IMG/VR virus record: IMGVR_UViG_3300042914_002334
Span: 1-64,000 of that record
Reading direction: 5' to 3' (one strand)
Length of the DNA: 64,000 nt
Origin: a virus
Shown here: positions 17,401 to 25,859 of the stretch, one piece after another
Layout: each line of letters opens with the position of its first letter
How positions within the stretch are numbered: the first letter of the stretch is position 1
Made by a program: the position numbers and the translations under genes
Notes under the pieces: generated by a model
The model's input: only the letters and a program-made list of their open reading frames with translations
What the model was told of the DNA's origin: nothing
The model's database searches: none

Positions 17401-18108
17401 AGTTGTAGATGAAGTAAAGTTAGCGGTGTAAACGGCAGTTCCTTTTACAACGCGAAGATTGCTAATATATCCTGTCCAATACAATGGTGTACTAGCAGCA
17501 CCAATACTAACTCCGTTTTGCGACAAATTATATCCGTTAGGATTTCCTCCAGTAGTAAATGCAGTGTTGACTCCATTTATGAACATATACATAGTTCCAG
17601 AACTTCTGGAAACAGCTACATGATACCACACACCCGTGTTAAAAGTTGTTGTAGTTTGAACATTAAAGCCACCCGAAGCATGCGTTCCGAAAAATAAACC
17701 AGTTCCGTTAACCGCAAGAAACCATTTATTATTTGTTGAACTTCCTACTGCATCACTTTGACAGATTGGTTGAATTCCACTACCACCAGTTCTCATTATC
17801 CAAGCTTCAACTGTAAAATCTCCAGTATCGAATGCAAAAGCAGTATTAGCAGGAACGGTTAAGTAATCTCCAGTGCCATCAAAGAAACAACTCCAGTTTG
17901 TGCCGTATGGTCCAGCACTACCTTGTGTGCTATTACCATTAACAGTAATCGGACCATTGAATAATCTGGACTCATCAACAAATATGTTGTTTTTGCCCTT
18001 GTTATACCCGTTGCCGGACATCTTCATTATCAAATACTGCACAGCATCAGTTATTGCTGAAATTCCTGAACTAATTTTTCTCGCAGATACACTCCAAAAT
18101 CCAAACAT
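11434..18108 (-). CDS. LamG/concanavalin-like array protein (2,224 aa, ten units)
   Basis: A virion-type protein built almost entirely of about ten LamG-like (laminin-G/pentraxin, concanavalin-A fold) units of roughly 190-230 residues. Each begins with a YFDGTGDYL-type strand, followed by F(T)IE(C/A)W, W(Y/T)H(V/L)A(V)TR, FVNG and YISN(L/F)RVVKGTALYT, and ends with TSLLTCQ..FIDNS. Units are most similar in the middle of the protein; the first (TVEAWIMRTGG) and last (IECWQYSED) are recognisable but divergent. The N-terminal ~60 residues (MFGFWSVSARKISSGIS) lack LamG features and may anchor it to the particle. The start is ATG 18108 with AGGAATTATT before it. LamG units commonly bind glycans, so a multivalent host-surface binder is likely; this is inference. 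No signal peptide is seen, as expected for a virion protein. Confidence 0.85.
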   Translation of the reverse strand: MFGFWSVSARKISSGISAITDAVQYLIMKMSGNGYNKGKNNIFVDESRLFNGPITVNGNSTQGSAGPYGTNWSCFFDGTGDYLTVPANTAFAFDTGDFTVEAWIMRTGGSGIQPICQSDAVGSSTNNKWFLAVNGTGLFFGTHASGGFNVQTTTTFNTGVWYHVAVSRSSGTMYMFINGVNTAFTTGGNPNGYNLSQNGVSIGAASTPLYWTGYISNLRVVKGTAVYTANFTSSTTALTAVTNTSLLTCQNSYFIDNSPFAHTITQVGDTRTSSFEPFGSSEVTSIPTGSVYFDGTGDYLNIANNAALNMNASDFTIECWVYPVSFSAAGAIFTKRANFSIYGGISLALTTSGTVTLLATVDGSSWGINSTSSINAIINNWNHVAVTRSGSTWRVFVNGVVGITATLSGTVPSNTASFSIGASAADGSFPIAASYISNFRIVKDTALYTAAFTPSTTALTAVANTSLLTCQGGVIADNSSNNFTITVVGDSRVTANSPFANSTTTITPTAITTQSVTPASHSVYFDGAGDYLSVASNAAIVVGSSDFTIEAWVYLAAPAPWTGYIFGKRAIASSLGIIVGFEGASVPRLLVSVDNTNWNVNINSSISVIQQTWTHIAVTRSGNTWRLFVNGQQGATATVAGTVVDSGANLTIGANAANGTSVFPAGYISNFRLVKGTALYTAAFTPLTTALTAVANTSLLTCQSPTLIDNSTNAFSITANGDARPVINNPFTNTIVNTPVTQIATPSSYGVYFDGTGDFLNTPSNVALSLDNSSFTIEFWFNASTSQPTTRTILIGSDVAYAANFWSIQLNNTTPSIVNKINFWVFNINSSASVITGSTTIIPNTWYHVALVRNSNTFTLYLNGVSDGTATNAASLDGGGSKVITIAKNLTDHYAGCISNLRVVKGTAVYTANFTPSTSPLTAVANTSLLTCQSPTLIDNSTNAFSITANGDARPVINNPFTNSTSNTTNWSGYFDGTGDMLTVTNLTGPGTGDFTYECWVYPTSSAVSYRLIFGIDNYGASAPFRLYQYGTNFQFWYTGNAGSFINSNTIVMNQWYHLAATRSGSSLRFFVNGVQVGSTITQSASYPTSNFRIGMDSGSLYPFVGYISNVRVVNGTALYTSAFTPSTSQLTAVSGTSLLTCQGPRFIDNSTNNFAITVSGDAKTTMFDPFLNKGSMNFNGSTSFLSIADNSAVRLGSVFTIEYWVYLRSYTSPNGIIFSKWDASTGYSYISGINTAGQFGITMNTNVTVGTSTLGVPLNSWTHVAICRDGSSWRYYLNGMAAGSFTNATVPNPNSTPLDIGRNRDTSVWFTNGNLRDFRISNVVRYNGPFIPPTTNLTAESGTTLLIPGINNFNDISSNRLTVTSSNVSINTSNTGQPQNPYDNYHSYFFNGSASLAIASNAAFGLGTGAFTIECWVYPSSNPANGVGTILDLRSGPFAESITVRINNSLNLLFYDGPVNVERTTTSYVFNLNEWHHLAITRPAGATTANIWVNGTLVDRVTISSNLGSAYSCLIGSNRTAGYGFNGYINNLRIVKDCLYTLQSPPTPYTNSVDNLPVVARTSLLTCNDKSIVDVANNYAITNTSVTTTNQFVPFNRIYSTYFDGTTGVMTINHSNAINIRSGDFTIECWFNAESPGATNRTVMAQWSQVDNNVIGYIIRLTSSNLIEFFWGPSNAAIMSPSTVVSMGTWNHVAVTRNGNTFTMYLNGTSISTVTNSTTGGYININHTLGNYYGTGGSIPASGVSYYKGYISNARITKGLAVYTSNFTPSTYPLVASANTGFLGCQCMNMLDNSGNNLYVFNSSGTRMEPIHPFATNRTVTTTNTAGLLLGGAGYFDGNGDNITLPGNDLYAPQTSEDFTIECWIKFNTIPGSGTGFLGTDNAGTRGWLFFWNSTNSRIEFYAGSSGGATYDLVSDMNVLQSPRANVWYHLAVTRQNSTIRSFANGVLTSTATSSAAVNRATLNPLVVGSRTASTLYTNCSIAGVRVLRGSCQYVSNFVPSAVPPVVSASASALLNFRNGAVYDAVSDFNFETVGDAAISTTQSRSGGSSIYFDGTGDYMAANNPDLAFGTGDFTIECWQYSEDVSGAAQRGTFQTSTTAGGLAPSYNTGISLVMGTARTGTTTSTALTGALCVSIAGEWVGSTTSVVSVNTWTHIAVVRSSGVVTLYVNGTSVDSRTANGNITGTNIAIGGYYSIPYLYRGYVDDFRIHKGYAKYTTNFTPT
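15221..15975 (-). repeat. 65-bp exact direct repeat 690 bp apart
   Basis: The stretch starting ttagtgaatgggttattaat at 15221 recurs at 15911, identical over about 65 bases and similar beyond. The spacing is 690 bp (230 codons), one LamG unit. It encodes the inter-unit link (DNSTNAFSITANGDARPVIN). Confidence 0.85.
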
Positions 18109-18133
18109 AATAATTCCTAAATGCTAATAGTAA

Positions 18134-18141
18134 TATTTATC
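18134..18141 (-). promoter_or_regulatory. Late-type promoter element GATAAATA
   Basis: Minus-strand GATAAATATTACTATTAG, ending 25 nt before the LamG-array ATG (18108). The first three bases (GAT) belong to the 3' arm of the hairpin at 18139-18162. Confidence 0.6.
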
Positions 18142-18162
18142 AGGGCTGTTTACAGCCCTGAT
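18139..18162 (-). terminator. Hairpin after the 18167-20671 gene, overlapping the next promoter
   Basis: An 11-bp perfect stem (ATCAGGGCTGT / ACAGCCCTGAT) 4 nt after the stop codon. It is GC-rich but has no U-tract; AAATATTACT of the following late promoter comes straight after. Confidence 0.65.
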
Positions 18163-18166
18163 GTTA

Positions 18167-20671
18167 TTAGAAGTTCAAGCCTGCTGTGAACCCATACCAG
18201 TTAGTTCCACCATCGTGTGTTACCAAAGTAAGAATGTCGGTCTTGCTTCCAGTGGTAGTTAGTGTCGGAGCAGTTCCTCCAGACCATTTAACAGAACCTG
18301 GCCAAGCAATAGTTTTTGAACCCGCCGCGTCTTGATTGACAAACAATGTCATACTATAAACACGACCACTAGCGGGCACATTGCTTAGTGTTAAAGTAGT
18401 AATGCTGGCATTCATAGTAATGTTAAACACGTTGCTCAAACTACAATCAAGTGTAGTGCTTGCAGAAGCAGTCACATTAGTACGAGTTTCTGTGTAGTTA
18501 GTACCGAATGTCAATCCACCACTTAGTGTCAGCGAACTTAATGTGCCCACGCTGGTTAGTGAACTACTTACAACATTGCTTGCCAATGTAGTTCCAGTTA
18601 GTGAGTTGGCGTCGGCGTTAGAAGCAGCAGCAGCCCAAGTTGGAACTCCACCGCTGACTGTTAGAACTTGATTGGAACTACCAATTGCTAACTTGTTTAG
18701 AGTATTTGAACCACTTGCATATAACAAATCACCAGTTGTCCAACTACTTTGTGCAGTACCACCATATGTAGCATCAACAACAGTACCTTGCCAAATACCA
18801 GTACCGATTGTACCAACGCTGGTTAAACTAGAGCCAGTAACGCCAGAACCTAATGTTGTCGCATTTAGTACACTGGTACCGTTAATGTAAAATGCTTTGC
18901 CACTGGCTAGGTCTAAGTGTTCACTGCTTGTCCACGCATCAGTTGAATCGACCCAATTAAATGTCTTGTCTGTTGCACCCTTTAATGTAATACCACCGCC
19001 GTCTGCTGTTATATCTGTAGGAGTAGCCACATCGCCCAATACAATGTTTTTATCATCAACCACTAACGTGGTGCTGTTAATTGTAGTAGTAGTACCATTG
19101 ACCGTTAAGTTTCCAGTTACAGTTAAGTTAGTACCAACTGTGGCGCTTCCACTTGTGCTGATGTCTGCAAAATTAGCAGTTCCAGTGAACGTTGGACTGG
19201 CAGAACGAACAGTGCTTCCAGTTCCAGTTGATGTAGTGGTTCCAGTTCCACCGTTTGCTACTGCTAATGTTCCAGTTATGTCACTTGCAGAGACTGAAGT
19301 TGGCATATTCAACGCGGTTAGCGTTGGACCTGTAGTGCTGTTTGTACCAAATACAGAATAGTTTCCACCACGAACATATACAGAACCTGCCGGACCGTAA
19401 ACTGTATAGCCGGAACCAAGAGAAACGTTAAACGCACATCCAGTGGCGACAAACGTTGATGTTGATGAAACAGAAACTCCATTACCGTTTGCTTTAGTAG
19501 AATTAAACGCTGAATAGCCGACATTTATTGTGCTTGTTCCTGCCAATGTTAATACATTTGTAGATGTGGCTGTTGTTAATTGAATTACTCCAAGTGTACA
19601 AGTTGTGTTTGTAAACTTCCAAGCATCACCGGTACTTGCAGAATTGGAGTTAATGTTTGAAATAACTCCGTTGTTTACGTTAGTGATGTCTACGGCAGGT
19701 GCATTTCCGGCAGCCACTATTTCGCAGTATGGAACACGAAGTTTATTACCGCTGGCAGCAGTATTGTTTACTAATAGTGGTGATCCTGTTCCTGCTGTAT
19801 ACAATGAACAGTTGTTAACTTCTAAAGTAGTTGCGATTGTTCCAGATAGTACAACGGCGCTGTTATTGCTGCCTCCTGCAATGAATAAATTATTCAGCGT
19901 GACAGAGTTTTGAAATACTCCGCTATGATCAACTGCTCCATTAATTGTTACTGTTCCAGAAATTCTGGTTGCTTTTGATTTGCCTTCATATCCCCAAATA
20001 TTTGTTAAAAATCTTGTAATCGTGATGTCTTCAACGTAATTTCCTGGAGCCAACATAATCATAATTTGTTCACCAGAATTTGATCCTTGTGGGAAATTAG
20101 TGTTGATGTAACTTAATGCGGCGCCGATTGTTAAGAATGGTCTGGTAATACTGCCGTCTCCGGTGGTGTCATTCCCACCCTTTGACACATTAATAACTTG
20201 AGTTACTCCTAATGAAGACCAACTGGTTGTTGTTCCGTTTGTAGTCAGTACTTTTCCAGAATTGTTTGTTTGACTTGGAAAAGCATCTACTGAACCCCAA
20301 CTTACTACAGACCCATCTGTTGTAAGAAACTTACCACTGTTAGTGATCTGAGTAGGAACAAGTGCATTGATTGCATCGCTGACAGTTGTGGACCCAGTAC
20401 CGCCATTTGCTATGGCTAATGTTCCAGCAAGAGTAATTGTTCCGCTGGCAGTAACTGGACCTCCACTTGTAGTAAGTCCTGTAGTTCCTCCGCTTACTTC
20501 TACACTGGTAACAGTTCCGCTTGTTTGACCACCAACTACGATACCACCAGCGGTTGTTCCATCGCCAACATATAGTCGTTGCGTGTCAGTAGTAAAAATT
20601 AACTCACCCGTCGCCGGAGTGATGTTTGTTCTATTTGTGCTTAAGCCTCTTCTTAGCTGTAATGATGGCAT
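18167..20671 (-). CDS. Tail fibre with Mtd-like N-terminus and beta-helix domain (834 aa)
   Basis: The first ~50 residues (LQLRRGLSTNRTNITPATGEL..TTDTQRLYVGDGTTAGG) match the N-terminal domain type of major tropism determinant and many phage fibres, thought to attach the fibre to the particle. GGTG repeats follow. Residues ~155-420 (INVSKGGNDTTGDGSITRPFLTI...MLAPGNYVEDITI) look like a right-handed parallel beta-helix of the pectinesterase-like type. A TVNGTTTTINSTTLVVDDKNI module and a C-terminal beta domain ending GFTAGLNF close it. The start is ATG 20671 with AGGAGAAAAAG upstream. It lies 13 bp after the stop of the 20685 gene, so it is probably the second gene of that transcript. Host-receptor binding is inferred; no catalytic residues could be assigned. 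Confidence 0.85.
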   Translation of the reverse strand: MPSLQLRRGLSTNRTNITPATGELIFTTDTQRLYVGDGTTAGGIVVGGQTSGTVTSVEVSGGTTGLTTSGGPVTASGTITLAGTLAIANGGTGSTTVSDAINALVPTQITNSGKFLTTDGSVVSWGSVDAFPSQTNNSGKVLTTNGTTTSWSSLGVTQVINVSKGGNDTTGDGSITRPFLTIGAALSYINTNFPQGSNSGEQIMIMLAPGNYVEDITITRFLTNIWGYEGKSKATRISGTVTINGAVDHSGVFQNSVTLNNLFIAGGSNNSAVVLSGTIATTLEVNNCSLYTAGTGSPLLVNNTAASGNKLRVPYCEIVAAGNAPAVDITNVNNGVISNINSNSASTGDAWKFTNTTCTLGVIQLTTATSTNVLTLAGTSTINVGYSAFNSTKANGNGVSVSSTSTFVATGCAFNVSLGSGYTVYGPAGSVYVRGGNYSVFGTNSTTGPTLTALNMPTSVSASDITGTLAVANGGTGTTTSTGTGSTVRSASPTFTGTANFADISTSGSATVGTNLTVTGNLTVNGTTTTINSTTLVVDDKNIVLGDVATPTDITADGGGITLKGATDKTFNWVDSTDAWTSSEHLDLASGKAFYINGTSVLNATTLGSGVTGSSLTSVGTIGTGIWQGTVVDATYGGTAQSSWTTGDLLYASGSNTLNKLAIGSSNQVLTVSGGVPTWAAAASNADANSLTGTTLASNVVSSSLTSVGTLSSLTLSGGLTFGTNYTETRTNVTASASTTLDCSLSNVFNITMNASITTLTLSNVPASGRVYSMTLFVNQDAAGSKTIAWPGSVKWSGGTAPTLTTTGSKTDILTLVTHDGGTNWYGFTAGLNF

Positions 20672-20684
20672 CTTTTTCTCCTAA

Positions 20685-23600
20685 TTAAAATGAGCCCATA
20701 TCTAATGTGAACCCTGCTGGTTGATCGAAGGTTCCAAAATCTAATCCGCCAGCGGAAGAAATAGTAGCCCAACTTAACACTCCCGCGCCGTCCGTGGTTA
20801 AATATTTACTATTATTACCAGTCTGACTTGGCAATAAATTGTTAGCAGCGTCTGCTGCCGTTGTTGCACCGGTTCCGCCTTGTGCAATACTAAGTGCTGT
20901 TGTCAGTCCACTTATACTTGTAATGTCGCTATTGGCACCACTTGCCGCCGCACTTAGATTATTACGTGCAGTCGAGGCATCAGTTGCTCCAGTACCGCCG
21001 TTTGCTACTGGCAATGTTCCAGATACTTGTGTAGTCAAACTTACATCACTTAGTGTACCGCCTAATGTTAGATTTCCACTGGTAGTAACGGAACCAGTTA
21101 AAGTAATACCGTTTATGCTTCCTGTTCCTCCAACACTGGTAACAGTTCCATTGCTCGCTACATCCCAACTTAGTGTTCCACTACCGTCAGTCTTCAAGAA
21201 CTTTCCAGTGTGTGTTGCTTGATTTGGAAGTAAGTTAGTTATGGTGTTGACAGTTAAATCTACTGTTACAGAACCAGTACTGGCACTTACACTAACACTG
21301 TTGCTGCCGGCAGCGATTGAAGTAACGCCAGTGTTACTTATAGCGTTATTGATTATACTAATTCCAGTACCAGCACTATAAGTTCCAGGCCCACCAAACT
21401 GAGTGAATACTATGTTGCTGGTACCGATAGTAATGGTGCCAGTAGTGTTCATTACCCACTGTGTTCCACTCTGCGTACCCTCTTGAATATAGGTTGCATC
21501 TCCGGCTATTACTTCACCAGTGGCATCAAAATCACCCGCACGACTTAAAGTCCAAGGATTACTTGTTTGAGTTACGATATAGATGCCGTTTTGTTTGGCG
21601 TCAGTTTGATTTTTAACAAGAACGCGGTCGTTTACATTTAACGTTACGCCATCAATTGTTGAAAGTTCTTCAGAACCAATCAAAGTGGCTCCTACTCCAT
21701 TGCTACCATTGCCATAAGTCGCAGACAAATTAGATGTAGTAGTCACACGACATGCCAGATGTACATTTAATCCACTTGCAATATTGTCAACATACTGTTT
21801 TGTCGCAGCACCAAGTCCTGTACTTGGATCGGCATTCAATATTAGTGCGCCAGTCATTGTGTCGCCGGCAATATTTACTGCACCTAAATTACTACGTGCT
21901 CCAGCAGCATCAGTTGCTCCAGTTCCGCCGTTTGCTACTGCTAATGTTCCTGCAAGTGTAATTGTTCCACTACTGGTAATTGGTCCACCGCTTGTTGTTA
22001 GTCCCGTGGTTCCACCACTTAGTGCTACGCTTGTAACCGTGCCAGCGCCAGCAGAAATTGTGGTCCAGGTAGGAGCACTACTACTTCCATTACTCGTTAA
22101 TACTTGTCCGCTTGTTCCGTAATTTGCGCCACTTAAACCCCATGCTCCAGATGGTATTATTCGTAGTCGTTCAGTATTTACAATATTAAAATACAAACTA
22201 CCATTTCCACTTACGCCAGATCCACTTTTTAGTGTTACATCACCGCCAGTAGACGGAAGACCAACATCCGCAAGCGCCCCGGCCCCGCCTGTTATAGTTA
22301 CACTACCACCCTGTCTGTAGACACTGGCTCCGCCAGTTATATTGATTGATCCACCCTGCCCGGCTGCGGAGCCGGCGCCATTAGGGAAACTTCCTGCTGT
22401 TATACTAATACTTGAGTTTGAAGTTCCCGCTATTGTAAATGGACTTCCGGCTATTGTTAGTTGATTTGTTCCATTATACGTGAGACTGCTGCTACCAGTT
22501 AGTGATCCGGCGCTGTTATAAATTAGTTGCGTATTAGAACCTGCTGTTGTGGTTGGAGTCGCCCAAGTGGGAACACCACCGCTAACGGTTAATACTTGTC
22601 CAGTTGTTCCTATAGTGCGCTTAGTCAATGTGTTAGTAGCACTGGCATATAAAATATCTCCAGTAGCGTATGTAGTTTGACTGGTTCCGCCGTTTGCTAC
22701 TGCTAATGTTCCTGCAAGTGTAATTGTGCCGTTTGTGGTAATTGGTCCTCCACTTGTTGTTAGACCTGTAGTTCCTCCGCTAACTGCAATACTCGTTACG
22801 GTCCCAACTCCGCCAGCGGCCGCCCATTTGACTCCTTCTGTTGTAGTAGAATCGGCAGCAAGAACTTGTCCATCGGAACCAGCGGTCAATCTTACATTAT
22901 TAGTTCCGTTAAAGACGATAATGTCGCCTTTTGTTGTTAGCGGAGATAACCCATCAAAGGCTCCAGTTTTAGATGTAGCACCAGTTCCACCCTGTGCAAT
23001 ACTTAGTGCAGTGGTCAGACCACTTATACTTGTAATGTCGCTGTTAGCGCCGCTCTTTGCAGCACTTAGATTGCTACGTGCAGTGGCAGCATCAGTAGCA
23101 CCAGTTCCACCGTTTGCTACTGCTAATGTTCCAGCAAGAGTAATTGTTCCACTACTTGTGATTGGGCCGCCACTTGTAGTTAGTCCAGTTGTACCTCCAC
23201 TTAATGCTACACTGGTTACTGTTCCAAGTCCACTCAGTGTTTGCCAAGTAGGAGCACTACTGCTTCCACCACTCATCAACACTTGACCGTTTGTTCCATA
23301 GTTGGCGCCGCCAAGTCCCCACGCTCCAGCCGAAGTAATACGCAATCTTTCTGTTAGCGTTTCTCCAGTTGAGATAAAAACAGAACCTGATCTAAATGAC
23401 CCCGAACCGGCTTGTAGATATACATCGCCGCCGGCGCCATAATATGGTGCCCCTGGACCGCCCTTGATATAAACATTTCCTGGGTCTCCTCCTACTACCG
23501 AGGTATTTCCCGATTGTCCGGCAACTACGATAATATCAGAGCCTCCACTAGCAGTGTTGGCTCCGGGTGCACCAGCAATAGTAAATGTCCCTTCGCTTAA

Positions 23601-23999
23601 TCCAACTGTGAGAGTTGAACTGCTGTAACTCATTAATGATGTTGCATCAAATGCACCGCTGTTGTTAAACAGTAGTTGTCCCGATGATCCAGCAAGAGAA
23701 GAACGCCCAGTTCCACCCTGTGCTACACTTAATGCTGTTGTTAGACCAGTTAAACTTGTAATATCACTGTTTGCACCACTCTTTGCAGCACTTAGATTAC
23801 TACGTGCAGTCTCGGCATCACCTGCTCCAGTTCCACCGTTTGCAAGAGCCAGTGTTCCCTGAGTGATATTACTTGCGTTAGACGCAAAATTTTTAGTCGC
23901 AGCGTCTTGTGCGTTAGTTGGGTCAGCCAAGTCAGTAATTGGAGCATCAGATACACTAATACCCGTCGTAGTTGTAAATGGAACCTTAATACTACTCAT
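20685..23999 (-). CDS. Repeat tail-fibre protein (1,104 aa)
   Basis: A mosaic of GGTGA(T/D) repeats, VTSVALSGGTTGLTTSGGP(I)T(S)SGT segments, glycine-rich loops (GGSIITG type, residues ~130-220 and ~520-600) and one copy of the shared module containing NDRVLVKNQTDAKQNGIYIV and GTQWVMNTTGTITIGT. It ends in FTLDMGSF, one of the short acidic-aromatic tails shared by several fibre genes here. The start is ATG 23999 with GGAAAGAAAAT before it and its own AATAAATA promoter. It probably heads a two-gene transcript with the 18167-20671 fibre. No enzymatic motif is seen. It is likely a trimeric adhesin, by repeat type. Confidence 0.85.
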   Translation of the reverse strand: MSSIKVPFTTTTGISVSDAPITDLADPTNAQDAATKNFASNASNITQGTLALANGGTGAGDAETARSNLSAAKSGANSDITSLTGLTTALSVAQGGTGRSSLAGSSGQLLFNNSGAFDATSLMSYSSSTLTVGLSEGTFTIAGAPGANTASGGSDIIVVAGQSGNTSVVGGDPGNVYIKGGPGAPYYGAGGDVYLQAGSGSFRSGSVFISTGETLTERLRITSAGAWGLGGANYGTNGQVLMSGGSSSAPTWQTLSGLGTVTSVALSGGTTGLTTSGGPITSSGTITLAGTLAVANGGTGATDAATARSNLSAAKSGANSDITSISGLTTALSIAQGGTGATSKTGAFDGLSPLTTKGDIIVFNGTNNVRLTAGSDGQVLAADSTTTEGVKWAAAGGVGTVTSIAVSGGTTGLTTSGGPITTNGTITLAGTLAVANGGTSQTTYATGDILYASATNTLTKRTIGTTGQVLTVSGGVPTWATPTTTAGSNTQLIYNSAGSLTGSSSLTYNGTNQLTIAGSPFTIAGTSNSSISITAGSFPNGAGSAAGQGGSINITGGASVYRQGGSVTITGGAGALADVGLPSTGGDVTLKSGSGVSGNGSLYFNIVNTERLRIIPSGAWGLSGANYGTSGQVLTSNGSSSAPTWTTISAGAGTVTSVALSGGTTGLTTSGGPITSSGTITLAGTLAVANGGTGATDAAGARSNLGAVNIAGDTMTGALILNADPSTGLGAATKQYVDNIASGLNVHLACRVTTTSNLSATYGNGSNGVGATLIGSEELSTIDGVTLNVNDRVLVKNQTDAKQNGIYIVTQTSNPWTLSRAGDFDATGEVIAGDATYIQEGTQSGTQWVMNTTGTITIGTSNIVFTQFGGPGTYSAGTGISIINNAISNTGVTSIAAGSNSVSVSASTGSVTVDLTVNTITNLLPNQATHTGKFLKTDGSGTLSWDVASNGTVTSVGGTGSINGITLTGSVTTSGNLTLGGTLSDVSLTTQVSGTLPVANGGTGATDASTARNNLSAAASGANSDITSISGLTTALSIAQGGTGATTAADAANNLLPSQTGNNSKYLTTDGAGVLSWATISSAGGLDFGTFDQPAGFTLDMGSF

Positions 24000-24023
24000 A
24001 TTTTCTTTCCTTATCCAATATAG

Positions 24024-24031
24024 TATTTATT
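24024..24031 (-). promoter_or_regulatory. Late-type promoter element AATAAATA
   Basis: Minus-strand AATAAATACTATATTGG in the 41-bp gap between fibre genes, ending 24 nt before ATG 23999. Confidence 0.55.
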
Positions 24032-24040
24032 CCATTCTCG

Positions 24041-25747
24041 TCAAACATTTATACAGGTTCTAATGGCACGAATTGTGGTAACTGCATTTGTTGGAGTTAC
24101 TCTTAATTGAATTGTTCCATTAGTGTAATTTGCATTAAATGTTGCGAGTGCGGTGCCAGTGTTTATGTTAGCAAATTCAGTGTAATATGCCACGGAATCA
24201 TCATGTGTAATCAACATTTCACTTGTTTGATGAGAACTTCCACTACTTACTTGTATAACATACTTTACAGTTCTATAGGTCGTTCCACTAACACTATCTA
24301 TTACTTGATTGGCAGCATTTGTAGTAGTAATTAGAGTGATCGTTCCAATATTTCCTTGATTTACACTCAATACCGGAGCATAAAGTGTTCCTGTGTTTGG
24401 ATTATATTTTAGATTAGCGGTTGTGTTGAGTGCCTGTGCTGTAGTTGTATTGTTTTCAATAAACGGCAAATAAAAATTAGCATCAGTAGTTACTGCTCCG
24501 GTATTTTGAACCGTGTTTGCTGATCCAACTGATCCAGTGATATCGCCAGCACTAATTGTGCTGCTACTGATTAGTGCAGTTCCATTACTTTTTATGTATC
24601 CAGCACTGAAACTTGTTTGTCCAGTTCCGCCCTGTGCAATACTGAGTGCAGTTGTTAAACCGCTTAGACTTGTAATATCGCTATTGGCTCCACTCTTTGC
24701 TACACTTAAATTAGTTCTTGCATCGCTGGCAGTTGTTGCACCAGTGCCTCCACTCGCTATTGGTAGAGTTCCACTAAATGATACAGTAATACCTCCAGTT
24801 GAGGCAGAAACTCCTATATTTGTTCCACCAGTCAAACTCGTAACGCCAGTGTTATTTACAGTTGTTCCGTCGATTGAAATCGCGGTTCCTGCTACAAATG
24901 TTCCTGGACCTCCAAACTGTGACCAAACAATTGCAGAACTGCCAATTGTTATTGTTCCAGAAGTGGACATTACCCAGTGAGTTCCAGCAAGAGTTCCTTC
25001 TTGAATATAAACAGCATCACCTGCTACTATCTCGCCAGTTGGACTACCATCGAAGTCTGATGCACGGGTTAGAACCCAATTATCCACCGTAGTGGTAACT
25101 ACATATATACCATTTTGTGATGTAGTTGATTGTGATTTTACAAGAACTCTGTCATTGGTTGTTAAGGTAACACCGCTGATTTGTGGCAAACTTCCAGTTC
25201 CGGTTAGTGTTGCTCCAACACCGCTGGTTCCATTATCGTAAGTTGCAGTTAGACTTGAAGAAGTCGCAGTTCTACAAGCCAAATGTATGTTAAGTCCAGT
25301 TGCAACATTATCAACATATTGTTTTGTTGCTGCATGCAGTGAAGAACTTGGATTTGCACTAAGAGTAAGTGCTCCAGTCATAGTATCGCCTGCTTTATTT
25401 ACTGGGGTATAACCAACTATGTTTTGTAGAGCTTCTGCTTGTGTAGTTGCTCCAGTTCCGCCCTTGCTTATAGATACCGTGTTTAGTGATAAACTAATGC
25501 TTCCACTTGTGGTTACGGGACTACCAGATACAGTCAAGTCGCTACTGCTGATACCAACACTGGTAACAGTTCCGCTGCCTCCGCCACCCCCGCCAGCGGC
25601 ATTTAACTGTTGTATTGAGTTGTCTGAACGCTTGTAAAACAATTTACCATCAGCGTAATTTATGGCTAACTCGCCATAATCCAAATCTTGTGCGGTTGGA
25701 ACTTTGCCTTGCACAGACGATTTTTTAATCGTTATTTTATTTGCCAT
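24041..25747 (-). CDS. Repeat tail-fibre protein (568 aa)
   Basis: N-terminal attachment-type domain (ITIKKSSVQGKVP...LDYGELAINYADGKLFYKRSDN), closely like that of the 31506-34679 fibre. Then come a glycine linker, GGTGATT repeats, a GDTMTGALTLSANP segment, the shared module (NDRVLVKSQSTTSQNGIY...GTHWVMSTSGTITIGS) and a C-terminal beta-rich domain (residues ~440-568) with no recognised relative. I chose ATG 25747 (MANKITIKK), preceded by AGGTGACACA, over an in-frame codon 24 nt upstream that has no ribosome site. Single-gene unit with its own promoter at 25798-25805. Confidence 0.85.
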   Translation of the reverse strand: MANKITIKKSSVQGKVPTAQDLDYGELAINYADGKLFYKRSDNSIQQLNAAGGGGGGSGTVTSVGISSSDLTVSGSPVTTSGSISLSLNTVSISKGGTGATTQAEALQNIVGYTPVNKAGDTMTGALTLSANPSSSLHAATKQYVDNVATGLNIHLACRTATSSSLTATYDNGTSGVGATLTGTGSLPQISGVTLTTNDRVLVKSQSTTSQNGIYVVTTTVDNWVLTRASDFDGSPTGEIVAGDAVYIQEGTLAGTHWVMSTSGTITIGSSAIVWSQFGGPGTFVAGTAISIDGTTVNNTGVTSLTGGTNIGVSASTGGITVSFSGTLPIASGGTGATTASDARTNLSVAKSGANSDITSLSGLTTALSIAQGGTGQTSFSAGYIKSNGTALISSSTISAGDITGSVGSANTVQNTGAVTTDANFYLPFIENNTTTAQALNTTANLKYNPNTGTLYAPVLSVNQGNIGTITLITTTNAANQVIDSVSGTTYRTVKYVIQVSSGSSHQTSEMLITHDDSVAYYTEFANINTGTALATFNANYTNGTIQLRVTPTNAVTTIRAIRTCINV

Positions 25748-25797
25748 TGTGTCACCTAATAAGGATGTCAAAGAAATAATAATTTCTTTAGTATTTG

Positions 25798-25805
25798 TAT
25801 TTAGC
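25798..25805 (-). promoter_or_regulatory. Late-type promoter variant GCTAAATA
   Basis: Minus-strand GCTAAATACAAATAC, 50 nt before ATG 25747 and just after the terminator hairpin at 25817-25842. The same variant precedes the 37806-41477 gene. Confidence 0.4.
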
Positions 25806-25816
25806 AGAAATAAAAA

Positions 25817-25842
25817 AAAGAGAGAAATTAATTTCTCTCTTT
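25817..25842 (-). terminator. Intrinsic terminator, GAGAG family
   Basis: A perfect 26-bp palindrome (stem AAAGAGAGAAAT / ATTTCTCTCTTT, TA centre) followed on the minus strand by further T residues, 18 nt after the stop of the 25860-26990 gene. Confidence 0.8.
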
Positions 25843-25859
25843 AAATATTGTTTGATATT

